Program-made: the position numbers and the translations under genes
Part shown: positions 1 through 6,317 of the stretch, in pieces
Position numbering within the stretch: position 1 is the first letter of the stretch
Layout: each line of letters starts with the position of its first letter
Assembly (NCBI GenBank): GCA_007120095.1
Contig: SKOM01000238.1
Location: 1 to 7,901 of the forward strand
DNA from: Candidatus Competibacteraceae bacterium
GTDB lineage: Bacteria; Pseudomonadota; Gammaproteobacteria; Competibacterales; Competibacteraceae
Length of the DNA: 7,901 nt
Direction: 5' to 3'
Notes under the pieces: generated by a model
Database searches by the model: none
The model's input: only the letters and a program-made list of their open reading frames with translations
What the model was told of the DNA's origin: nothing

Positions 1-6
1 CTATTG

Positions 7-34
7 ATTATCAAAAAAATGTTTATCCCGTCAA
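7..34 (-). promoter_or_regulatory. Candidate leftward sigma70 promoter at the left edge
   Basis: Read on the minus strand, TTGACG (plus positions 29-34) lies 16 bp upstream of GATAAT (plus positions 7-12), each a 5/6 match to the sigma70 -35 and -10 boxes. It would fire off the left edge, implying a gene divergent from the NmrA-like gene. The -10 box overlaps a small palindrome, TTGATTATCAA (4-14). No coding sequence of the presumed target is visible, so this is a motif-only call. Confidence 0.35.
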
Positions 35-151
35 GCCCCGCCCTGTCTTCCAGCCCCCAGATTGATATCCTGACCGGCGGCATTCGCTCGGCATTGTTTG
101 CAGTAGCCCGCCTGTGAGAGAATCGGTTCCGCCTGATTGCGGACGATTTCC

Positions 152-1057
152 ATGTCACAACCCACAGTATTAGTCATTGGTGCTACCGGCGCTCAGGGCG
201 GCAGTGTGGCCCGTCATTTGTTGCACCAGCGGCACTTCAAGGTGCGGGCGTTGACCCGCGACCCCAGTTCACGTCGCGCTCAAGCTATGCGTCAGGCCGG
301 AGTAGAAGTGGTCTACGGGGATCTGGACGATATCGACAGCTTGCGCACGGCTCTGATTGACTGCCAGGCAGTATTCGGCGTCACCAATTACTGGGAACAT
401 TACGAGCTGGAATACGCCCAGGGCCGTCAGCTCGTCGAGGCGATTATCACTTCGCGGGTCCGGCATATTATTTTCAGTACCCAGCCACCAGCAAGCCGCA
501 TCAGCCACCGAACCCTGGCCGTGCCGCAATATGACCTCAAAGCCCACCTGGAAAGCTATGTCCGCGATACGGCTTTGCCAGCCAGTTTTGTGCATATCGC
601 CTTTTATTACGATAATTTTTTGCACCAATTCCTGCCTCAACGCCAGGCCGATGGCGGCTATTGTATTAATCTGCCTCAGGCCGAGGTGCCCCTAGCCGCC
701 GTAGCGGCCGCTGATATCGGCGGGATTATCGCAGCGATGTTTGCCGATCCGGAGACGTTTATCGGTCAAACCGTCAGTATTGTTGGTGATGACCAGCCAC
801 TGGCGGATTATGCTCAGGTCATGAGCGAAGTGGCTGAAGTGTCGATCCGCTACCAGCCGCTGCATTACACGGAATTTGCCCAACTCGCCATACCGGGTGC
901 CAGAGATTGGGCGGCACAGTTTGAATTTAATCGCCGCTACATTCCCGAAAACAAAGCGGATATGTGCCGATGCCGGAAAATCTATCCTGCGTTGCGCTCG
1001 TTTGCAGCATGGTTACCGCTACAGGCGGCAACATTCCGGGCGCGGTTGCTGCAGTAG
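152..1057 (+). CDS. NmrA-like NAD(P)-binding atypical short-chain dehydrogenase
   Basis: A cytoplasmic Rossmann-fold protein of 301 aa, the usual size for the NmrA/HSCARG group of atypical SDRs, which act as NAD(P)H sensors or NAD(P)H-dependent reductases. Directly visible: an N-terminal strand followed by the dinucleotide motif GATGAQGG (residues 10-17, GxxGxxG); Arg36 after the second strand, in ALTRDP, placed to favour NADP(H); GDLDD at 56-60, where the adenine-binding Asp usually lies; and a DLKAHLE helix (128-134) whose Lys130 sits where extended SDRs carry the active-site lysine. The C-terminal half (YIPENKAD, then a FAAWL helix) fits family proteins that end with a substrate or regulatory lobe. 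I start at ATG 152, which puts the first beta strand five residues in; an in-frame TTG at 137 would add only five residues. The ribosome site is weak. It is first of four same-strand genes, 72 nt before the next. The substrate or partner is unknown. Confidence 0.85.
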   Translation: MSQPTVLVIGATGAQGGSVARHLLHQRHFKVRALTRDPSSRRAQAMRQAGVEVVYGDLDDIDSLRTALIDCQAVFGVTNYWEHYELEYAQGRQLVEAIITSRVRHIIFSTQPPASRISHRTLAVPQYDLKAHLESYVRDTALPASFVHIAFYYDNFLHQFLPQRQADGGYCINLPQAEVPLAAVAAADIGGIIAAMFADPETFIGQTVSIVGDDQPLADYAQVMSEVAEVSIRYQPLHYTEFAQLAIPGARDWAAQFEFNRRYIPENKADMCRCRKIYPALRSFAAWLPLQAATFRARLLQ

Positions 1058-1129
1058 TGGCCAAGCACAGCTACGACCTGCTACGATTCGGTTTTGAAAA
1101 ATAGATCCTAGCTACCGTGATGATGCGCC

Positions 1130-2029
1130 ATGTCTAAAGATCACTCTGAAACACACTTATCTCGCCGTGGTTTCCTTTATTTTTCAGCTTCTTGTTTTGC
1201 ACTAGCCGGTTTGGGTGCGCCCGCGTTGGCTGAGGCACGCCCCGCGCTGAACTACAAGGTGAATGCTTACATCCAGTCGTTACGACGCACGGGCCGGATT
1301 CCACGCGATGAACGCACCGCGTGGTCAGTATATGATCTCACTACCGGCACCAAATTAATTGCTATCAACGAAGAGCGCCCCTTGCAAGCCGCAAGCATGC
1401 TTAAACCCTTTGTCGCTCAAGCCTATTTTTACCGACATGTGGCGGATCACCAAGGATTCCCCTATACCAACGGCATCCGACAGCGAATGACCGCAATGAT
1501 CCGCGACAGCAGCAATAGTGAAACCAATTATCTTATTACCCGCGCCGGGGGGTCGCCCGGTGGGTTACAGCGTCTGCTGCAACAACGCGCCGGTGGGGTT
1601 TTCCAGCAAACCCGAATTGTTGAATACATTCCCCAAGGAGGACGCACCTACCGTAACCAGGCCTCAGCACGCGATTACAGCCGCTATTTATTCGCCACCT
1701 GGAATGAGCGCATGCCAATGTGCAAAGAAGTTTTGCATTATATGGGATTACCCAATGGGGATCGTATTGTGCAGGGCGCAACAGGCATCCCCTCAGACAC
1801 CAAGCTGTATCATAAAACCGGCTCTACGGCGCGGTTGTGTGGTGATATGGGCATTGTGATCGCCCGTGGCCGCGATGGCCGTTCCTATCCCTATACCTTC
1901 ATCGGGATTATTGAAAAAAGCCAACGCACTAACCATTACACCTCCTGGATTCGGGATCGGGGCAATGTGCTGCGTGAAGTCTCCAGTCTCGTCTATGCCT
2001 TTATGAAACAACGGCATAATTTGGTATAA
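1130..2029 (+). CDS. Tat-exported class A beta-lactamase-like serine hydrolase
   Basis: A 299-aa protein of the penicillin-binding/class A beta-lactamase fold, predicted to act in the periplasm. The N-terminus carries a twin-arginine signal: SRRGFLYF (11-18), a hydrophobic stretch, and a probable cleavage after PALA (31-34). Catalytic motifs appear in family order: SxxK as S89-M-L-K92; the SDN region as S127-S128-N129, with N133 matching the conserved Asn further on; and KTG at 229-231. ARDYSRYL (180-187) matches the helix seen in class A relatives. Odd points: the central Asp of SDN is Ser, and the omega-loop ExxLN bearing the general-base Glu166 of true class A beta-lactamases is not recognisable; aligning on the IP at 167-168 puts Gln160 there. 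I therefore infer a peptidoglycan-directed or other serine hydrolase rather than an efficient penicillin-degrading enzyme. The ribosome site is poor. The next gene, pncA, starts 27 nt downstream. The family is secure; the substrate is not. Confidence 0.85.
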   Translation: MSKDHSETHLSRRGFLYFSASCFALAGLGAPALAEARPALNYKVNAYIQSLRRTGRIPRDERTAWSVYDLTTGTKLIAINEERPLQAASMLKPFVAQAYFYRHVADHQGFPYTNGIRQRMTAMIRDSSNSETNYLITRAGGSPGGLQRLLQQRAGGVFQQTRIVEYIPQGGRTYRNQASARDYSRYLFATWNERMPMCKEVLHYMGLPNGDRIVQGATGIPSDTKLYHKTGSTARLCGDMGIVIARGRDGRSYPYTFIGIIEKSQRTNHYTSWIRDRGNVLREVSSLVYAFMKQRHNLV

Positions 2030-2056
2030 CCCTCAACGTATCACTACGGGGTTGAT

Positions 2057-2686
2057 ATGATCGACCACAACACCGATCTGCTGCTGATCATCGATGTGCA
2101 AAATGATTTCTGCCCTGAAGGCGCATTGGCCGTACCGGACGGTGATCAAGTCGTGCCGGTGATTAATCGCCTGCAGTCGCGATTTACCCATCGGGTACTC
2201 ACTCAAGACTGGCATCCTGTGGGTCATTCCTCGTTTGCCAGCGCCCATCCCGGCACCCAGCCTTTCCAAACCATCGAGGCCGATTACGGAACGCAGGTGC
2301 TGTGGCCGGATCATTGTGTGCAAGGTACCCCCGGTGCGGCCTTGCACAGCAGTTTAGCGACTACGGGCGCTGAGCTGATTATCCGTAAGGGGTTTCGCAA
2401 AACGCTCGATTCTTACTCGGCGTTCTTTGAGAATGATCAAACCACCCCAACCGGTTTAACCGGCTATCTGCGCGAGCGCGGTTTTAAGCGCGTGTACTTG
2501 TGCGGTCTGGCTACAGATTATTGCGTCGCATGGTCGGCTCTCGATGCCCGCAAACAAGGCTTTGCCGCCATCGTTATCGAGGATGCCTGTCGCGCCATTG
2601 ATCTTGATCATTCACTGGCTCAAGCTAAGCAACAGTTTGCTGCGACCGGTGTCGAGCTGCTCAGCAGCGACCAACTGGGCGTTTAA
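2057..2686 (+). CDS. pncA: Nicotinamidase/pyrazinamidase
   Basis: A cytoplasmic amidase of the isochorismatase-like hydrolase fold that converts nicotinamide to nicotinate plus ammonia, feeding the Preiss-Handler route of NAD salvage; the family also activates pyrazinamide. At 209 aa it is close to the E. coli enzyme. The Asp-Lys-Cys catalytic triad is visible: D13 in LLIIDVQNDF, K111 in IIRKGF, and C156 in CGLATDYCV. Metal ligands are also in place: D51 and H53 in TQDWHP, H57 shortly after, and H86 in WPDHCVQGT. The cis-peptide region before the catalytic Cys is normal. The start is supported by a GGGG tract at 2048-2051, 5 nt before the ATG. It lies 27 nt after the serine hydrolase gene and ends 4 nt before the argE start, so pncA and argE are probably co-translated. 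No frameshift or missing residue is seen. Confidence 0.95.
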   Translation: MIDHNTDLLLIIDVQNDFCPEGALAVPDGDQVVPVINRLQSRFTHRVLTQDWHPVGHSSFASAHPGTQPFQTIEADYGTQVLWPDHCVQGTPGAALHSSLATTGAELIIRKGFRKTLDSYSAFFENDQTTPTGLTGYLRERGFKRVYLCGLATDYCVAWSALDARKQGFAAIVIEDACRAIDLDHSLAQAKQQFAATGVELLSSDQLGV

Positions 2687-2690
2687 GCCT

Positions 2691-3845
2691 GTGTCCATCC
2701 TCCAAGCCCGTATCCGTCATATGATCGAGCGGTTGATCGCTTTCGATACAGTATCACGTCGTTCTAATCTGGCTTTAATCGACTATGTGCGGGATTATTT
2801 ATCCGAGCATGGCATAGACACCACCCTGGTGCCGAGTGATGATGGCCGTAAGGCCAATCTCTACGCCAGCATCGGCCCGGCGGTTGCCGGCGGTGTGGTG
2901 CTGTCCGGACACACCGATGTGGTACCGATTGACGGCCAGCCCTGGCACAGTGATCCTTTCCAGGTAATCGAACGCGACGGTCGGCTGTACGGGCGCGGCA
3001 GTTGCGATATGAAAGGCTTCCTCGGCGTGGTGTTGGCGCTGGTACCTGAGATGAGCGCGCTGCGCAAACCCATTCACTTGGCTTTGAGCTATGACGAGGA
3101 AGTGGGCTGCCAGGGGGCGCCGCGATTGATCCAGGCTATGGTTGAGCACTTGCCCCAACCTGCGGCAGTGATTGTCGGCGAACCGACCAATATGCAGCCG
3201 ATTACGGCGCATAAAGGCATTACCTGCCTACGCACCACAGTCATCGGCCATGAGGCGCACTCCAGCCAGACCCATCGCGGTGCCAGTGCCGTGATGAGTG
3301 CAGCGCGGTTAATTACCTGGTTGGATGACCTGGCCCGACAACGCGCCGCACAGGGACCTTTTGTCTCCGGGTTGGAACCGGCTTACACCACCGTGCATGT
3401 CGGTGTGGTCAATGGCGGCACTGCAGTGAATATCATGGCGCGGCACTGCGTGTTTGACTGGGACATCCGCCATGTACCGGGCGATGAACCTGAAGCGATT
3501 ATTGAACACTTCCAGCGCTATAGCCGGGAACACATCGAGCCTGGTTTGCAGGCCATGGCTCCAAACGCCGGGGTGAGTACCGAGGTGGTGGTGCAAGCAC
3601 CGGCGTTGGCCGAAACGGCGGACAACGCCGCCATTGAGCTGGTACGCAGTTTAACCGGCAGCAATATGACCTACAAAGCAGCATTTGCCGCTGAAGGCGG
3701 GTTATTTCAGCGAGCCGGCCTGCCCACCGTGCTCTGTGGCCCCGGCTCGGTTGACCAGGCTCATCAAGCCGATGAGTTCGTCAGTCTGGAACAGATCGAA
3801 CGCTGCACCCGGTTCATTCAGCGGCTTATTCAACGGTTGTCATAG
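2691..3845 (+). CDS. argE: Acetylornithine deacetylase (M20 metallopeptidase family)
   Basis: A cytoplasmic dinuclear-zinc hydrolase that removes acetate from N2-acetyl-L-ornithine to give ornithine in the linear arginine pathway. With the GTG start it is 384 aa, against about 383 in E. coli. Metal and catalytic residues are all present: H74 and D76 in SGHTDVVP, D106 in GRGSCDMKG, E136-E137 in YDEEVGC (general base and ligand), E164 in VGEPT, and H358 in the GPGSVDQAHQADEF segment. The dimerisation (lid) domain spans roughly residues 178-290, with THRGASA and NGGTAVNI typical of ArgE. I choose GTG 2691 because the following residues match the family N-terminus. The same frame is open upstream to 2544, but that overlaps pncA and has no homology; ATG 2721 would cut the first helix. 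The start lies 4 nt after the pncA stop. ArgE-like paralogues can act on other N-acyl amino acids, so the exact substrate is probable rather than certain. Confidence 0.9.
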   Translation: MSILQARIRHMIERLIAFDTVSRRSNLALIDYVRDYLSEHGIDTTLVPSDDGRKANLYASIGPAVAGGVVLSGHTDVVPIDGQPWHSDPFQVIERDGRLYGRGSCDMKGFLGVVLALVPEMSALRKPIHLALSYDEEVGCQGAPRLIQAMVEHLPQPAAVIVGEPTNMQPITAHKGITCLRTTVIGHEAHSSQTHRGASAVMSAARLITWLDDLARQRAAQGPFVSGLEPAYTTVHVGVVNGGTAVNIMARHCVFDWDIRHVPGDEPEAIIEHFQRYSREHIEPGLQAMAPNAGVSTEVVVQAPALAETADNAAIELVRSLTGSNMTYKAAFAAEGGLFQRAGLPTVLCGPGSVDQAHQADEFVSLEQIERCTRFIQRLIQRLS

Positions 3846-3866
3846 TGCCATCGACTGAGCGGCACT
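3844..3866 (+). terminator. Hairpin overlapping the argE stop
   Basis: AGTGCC (3844-3849) and GGCACT (3861-3866) are perfect complements around an 11-nt loop. The left arm begins inside the argE TAG codon. A run of five T follows at 3881-3885, 14 nt past the stem, which is further than in a standard intrinsic terminator. This is a weak terminator candidate for the argE transcript, perhaps backed up by the stronger hairpin at 3905-3931. Confidence 0.3.
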
Positions 3867-3904
3867 GTGGGAGCGGGAAATTTTTGCTGCCAAGTATACG
3901 GTTC

Positions 3905-3931
3905 ATCTCTCTCCCCGGCCGGGAGAGAGAT
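3905..3931. terminator. Perfect 11-bp hairpin between convergent genes
   Basis: ATCTCTCTCCC (3905-3915) and GGGAGAGAGAT (3921-3931) are exact complements around a 5-nt loop, CGGCC. The stem lies between the convergent ends of argE and the fasciclin gene, where a two-way terminator is expected. Neither side has an immediate U-run, so termination may need a factor, or the stem may mainly protect transcript ends. Its CT/GA-rich arms recall dispersed CTCTCCC/GGGAGAG elements found in many proteobacterial intergenic regions, so it may be one copy of a genome-wide repeat. That cannot be tested from this window. Confidence 0.5.
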
Positions 3932-3951
3932 TCAAGATAAAGAGAATCTGC

Positions 3952-4461
3952 TTACTCGGGCATAATCACCGCGTCGATTACATGGATTACGCCATTACTG
4001 GCTTCGATGTCAGTTTGCACCACGGTCGCACCGTCGATCATGACGTTGCCGTACATAGTACTGATGGTCACCGACTGGCCCTGGACGGTTTCGGCTGATT
4101 CCAGTTCAACTACATCGGCAGCCATGACTTTGCCAGGCACAACATGATAGGTCAGCACGGCGGTTAACGCCTCGGTATCGGCCAGCAGATCATTGAGCAC
4201 GTCTTCAGGCACAGCGGCGAAGGCTTCGTCGGTCGGAGCGAACACGGTAAACGGCCCTTCGCCCTTCAGCGTCTCAACTAGGCCCGCAGCCTCTATGGCT
4301 TGAACCAGGGTGGTGAAGCTACCCGCCTCGACAGCAACATCGACGATATCAGGCCCGCCATGATCATGGTCGTGATCATGCTGATAGGCTTGAGCATGTG
4401 TACCGGCCATAATGGCGACCAGACCAAAAGCACCTAGCAGAGAGTTAAGCTTGTTACGCAT
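3952..4461 (-). CDS. Exported fasciclin (FAS1) domain protein with His/Asp-rich N-terminus
   Basis: A 169-aa secreted or periplasmic protein with one FAS1 domain, a fold linked to adhesion and extracellular matrix, although single-domain bacterial members mostly lack known functions. The N-terminus is a Sec-type signal: basic MRNK, a hydrophobic core to about residue 20, and probable cleavage after THAQA (21-25). The mature protein starts with alternating His/Asp, HDHDHDH (28-34), a possible metal-binding tail. The FAS1 domain covers about 38-169: the H1 motif FTVFAPTDEAFAA (71-83), the central LTYHVVPGK (103-111), and the H2 motif NGVIHVIDAVIMP (156-168), which ends the protein. A strong ribosome site, GGAGG (plus positions 4471-4475), precedes the ATG by 9 nt. 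It appears to be a single-gene unit with its own leader of about 75 nt, convergent with argE and apart from the aminotransferase gene behind it. The fold is certain; the ligand is unknown. Confidence 0.92.
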   Translation of the reverse strand: MRNKLNSLLGAFGLVAIMAGTHAQAYQHDHDHDHGGPDIVDVAVEAGSFTTLVQAIEAAGLVETLKGEGPFTVFAPTDEAFAAVPEDVLNDLLADTEALTAVLTYHVVPGKVMAADVVELESAETVQGQSVTISTMYGNVMIDGATVVQTDIEASNGVIHVIDAVIMPE

Positions 4462-4490
4462 TAGTTTCAGCCTCCGAAGTAATGTGGGTA

Positions 4491-4506
4491 GTGTGAAAAG
4501 TCACAC
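4491..4506. promoter_or_regulatory. Perfect palindrome in the fasciclin gene leader
   Basis: GTGTGA (4491-4496), AAAG spacer (4497-4500), TCACAC (4501-4506). The half-sites match those of CRP (TGTGA/TCACA), but the spacer is 4 nt rather than the 6 nt of canonical CRP sites; 4 nt is the spacing of FNR-type sites. It lies 30-45 nt upstream of the fasciclin start codon, downstream of both candidate promoters, where a bound protein would repress, or an RNA hairpin could form in the leader. Confidence 0.35.
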
Positions 4507-4510
4507 GCGA

Positions 4511-4550
4511 ATAGAATCGATGGCGGACAAATAGTTCAACAAAAGTTATA
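4511..4550 (-). promoter_or_regulatory. Candidate promoter region for the fasciclin gene
   Basis: This AT-rich patch upstream of the fasciclin gene holds two overlapping minus-strand options. One is a TATAAC -10 box (plus positions 4545-4550, 5/6 match) with a poor -35. The other is TTGAAC (plus 4534-4539) followed 17 bp later by TTCTAT (plus 4511-4516), or 18 bp later by TCTATT. The GAAC core also resembles ECF-sigma -35 elements. I cannot choose between them. The leader would be roughly 45-80 nt and include the TGTGA palindrome in at least the longer case. Confidence 0.3.
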
Positions 4551-4633
4551 CAAAAAAGATTTTGTTTTAGTAATAGCCGTTAATTGTTGTACCGGTATTT
4601 AGCTAAGGTCGGGTAACGATAGGACGACTTTGA

Positions 4634-4898
4634 AAGCAAAACCTGTTAAAGCAAACTGCACATCGCTGCACTCCGCAAACGCTCTCGACTTTCTCAGAAT
4701 TGGCAACCCTGGAACAGGCCGGTATGACTCCGGCGCAGGCATTCACCTTGGTCAGACGCGACCTTGCACCGCTACGGTATGGTGGACGATCCCGGCGCAG
4801 TTACACTGATCGCCAGCAGTGAAACAGCGGATCGTCTGGACGAGACCTTCCACTATCAGTTGTGTCAGTGGGATGCGCAGTTGGCGTTGCAATGGTAA
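4634..4898 (+). pseudogene. Unidentified coding-like remnant with a broken frame
   Basis: The 4462-4965 interval has no intact gene, but part of it reads like protein. One frame, open from 4634 to a TGA at 4820, gives ELATLEQAGMTPAQAFTLVR and then RDL, ending near 4765. Skipping one base (G4766) moves into another frame that gives HRYGMVDDPGAVTL and continues in amphipathic protein-like sequence to a TAA at 4896-4898. From ATG 4779 alone this second part is 39 aa. Codon choice in both parts (CTG, GAA, CAG, GCG, GTG) resembles the neighbouring genes, whereas after the join each frame turns basic and unlikely. A third frame starts with TTG 4630 behind AGGA (4621-4624) and could be the original N-terminus, needing another shift near 4695. 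I do not recognise the family. It may be a decayed gene, a small gene with a sequencing error, or chance. Confidence 0.35.
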
Positions 4899-4965
4899 AT
4901 GCTGGGAGCATGGCTGCCTCGCCTGGGTTCACCTTGGGGCAGCGGGGTTCTTGGCGCTTAAACCG

Positions 4966-6297
4966 CTACCGACCGATCTGCGCTAGAGCAGCCCGTAAGC
5001 TGGCTTGGAAACGACCGATGATTTCGGTTAATTCCGCTTCGCTGCTGTTATAGGGTGGAGCGAGAATAACGGTATCGCCGCTGACACCGTCCACATTACC
5101 GCCGTTGGGGTAGCAAATCAGTCCGCAGGCAAACGCCTGATCGCGGATTTTGAGATATAAGCGTTTTTCCGGCGGGAATGGGATTTTGGTCGCCGCATCG
5201 GCCACCAGCTCGATGCCGATAAAATAACCCCGTCCACGAATATCTCCGACAGCCGGTTCGTCGCTTAGCATCTCGCGTAACTGTGATTTCAACCATTCGC
5301 CGCGCTGTTTGACCATGGTAATCAATCCATCGCGTTCGATAATGCGTTGCACTGCCACCCCAGCGGCACAAGCCACAGTGTGCCCGGTAAAGGTATGTCC
5401 GGTCAGGGGGCCGCCGTGGACACTGTGAATCGGCTCAGCGACCTGTTCGCTGTAAACTGCCGCACCCAGCGGCATGTAGCCGCCGGCCAGGCCTTTGGCA
5501 ATGGCCATAATGTCCGGCACCACGTCATCATGCGCTAAAGCCCGCCAGCTACCACAGCGACCGACCCCACTCATAACCTCATCGGCCACCATCAGTACGC
5601 CATAGCGGTCACAAATCTGCCGCACTCGGGCAGCATAGCCGGGCGGTGCCGGCACCACCCCGCCCGCTGAACCGACCACCGGTTCGAACACAAAGGCGGC
5701 TATGGTCTCCGGACCATGGGCAATAATGGCCTGTTCCAGCTCAGCGGCACAAAACTCCGCGACTTCTTCAGCCATCACCCCCATCGGTGGCCGGTAGGCA
5801 TTCACCGCGCCGATGCGAATCACATCCAGCAATGCGCCTTCAAAAGGTTCGCGCCGTTCACGGTAGTCCGATAAGGATAACGCCCCCAGGGTATTGCCAT
5901 GCCAGGAACGGCGGCGGGCGATCAACCGCCGCCGTGTCATATCTCCCCGAGCACTGTGATACTGCAGTGCCAGTTTCATGCTCGATTCCACGGCTTCTGA
6001 ACCACCAGAGACGAACACCATGTGAGTGAGAGCCGCCCCACAGCCGCGTTGCACAAGCGCCATGAGTTGTTCCAAAGGCTCACTGCTAAAAGTGTAGCGG
6101 TAACCGTGGGCGATCTGTGCTAATTGCTTATGAATGGCGGCGTTGACTTCAGGATGACCATGTCCCAAACAAAACACCGCCGGTCCACCAGAGGCATCGA
6201 GGTATTCGCGACCCTGGCTGTCATAGACGCGCAATCCACGTCCGTAGGCAATTTTAGGTAATCTTGCCGCTACAACTGAGGTGCTGGACTGGTTCAT
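4966..6297 (-). CDS. Class III (omega) aminotransferase, PLP-dependent
   Basis: A 443-aa cytoplasmic pyridoxal-phosphate enzyme of fold type I, class III, the group that includes omega-amino acid:pyruvate, 4-aminobutyrate, ornithine and DAPA aminotransferases. Visible landmarks: LGHGHPEV (44-51); the phosphate-binding loop VSGGSEAVESSMKLA (96-110); W132-H133 in RRSWHGNTLG, stacking on the cofactor; E205 in FVFEPVVGSAGG; D239 in VADEVMSGVGR, which bonds the pyridine nitrogen; the Schiff-base K268 in MAIAKGLAGGYMPLGA; and T304 in HTFTGH. The C-terminal domain has IRGRGYFIGIEL (353-364) and GDTVILAPPY (407-416). Length and motifs are complete. The amino donor cannot be named from sequence. It follows the NCS2 permease gene by 20 nt on the same strand, so the two are probably co-transcribed; its ribosome site is weak, consistent with coupling. 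The N-terminus has little upstream of KIAYGRG, as in many omega-aminotransferases. I see no clear terminator after it. Confidence 0.92.
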   Translation of the reverse strand: MNQSSTSVVAARLPKIAYGRGLRVYDSQGREYLDASGGPAVFCLGHGHPEVNAAIHKQLAQIAHGYRYTFSSEPLEQLMALVQRGCGAALTHMVFVSGGSEAVESSMKLALQYHSARGDMTRRRLIARRRSWHGNTLGALSLSDYRERREPFEGALLDVIRIGAVNAYRPPMGVMAEEVAEFCAAELEQAIIAHGPETIAAFVFEPVVGSAGGVVPAPPGYAARVRQICDRYGVLMVADEVMSGVGRCGSWRALAHDDVVPDIMAIAKGLAGGYMPLGAAVYSEQVAEPIHSVHGGPLTGHTFTGHTVACAAGVAVQRIIERDGLITMVKQRGEWLKSQLREMLSDEPAVGDIRGRGYFIGIELVADAATKIPFPPEKRLYLKIRDQAFACGLICYPNGGNVDGVSGDTVILAPPYNSSEAELTEIIGRFQASLRAALAQIGR

Positions 6298-6317
6298 TGG
6301 GGGTGACTCAAAAATAA

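Noticed and set aside
19..117. A 32-codon plus-strand ORF (ATG 19 to TGA 115-117) before the NmrA-like gene.
   Set aside because: It has no ribosome site (a poly-A run precedes the ATG), it overlaps the candidate leftward promoter, and the peptide has no recognisable features. Random short ORFs of this size are common.
1009..1104. A 31-aa plus-strand ORF in another frame spanning the end of the NmrA-like gene, with plausible-looking composition (ending LLRFGFEK).
   Set aside because: The annotated NmrA frame matches its family through the C-terminal helix in this region, so the overlap is best explained as a shadow. No ribosome site supports the small ORF.
3865..3877. CTGTGGGAGCGGG resembles one end of the Pseudomonas-type REP element.
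   Set aside because: The complementary CCCGC half and the rest of the element are missing, so a 13-base match is not enough to call a REP or to assign the organism.
4359..4380. An 8-bp-arm inverted repeat, CATGATCA-TGGTCG-TGATCATG.
   Set aside because: It lies inside the fasciclin coding sequence and follows from alternating His and Asp codons, so no regulatory role is needed to explain it.
4916..4947. A GCTGCC...GGCAGC inverted repeat just past the end of the aminotransferase gene, considered as its terminator.
   Set aside because: The stem is only 6 bp with a long loop and there is no T-run on either strand.
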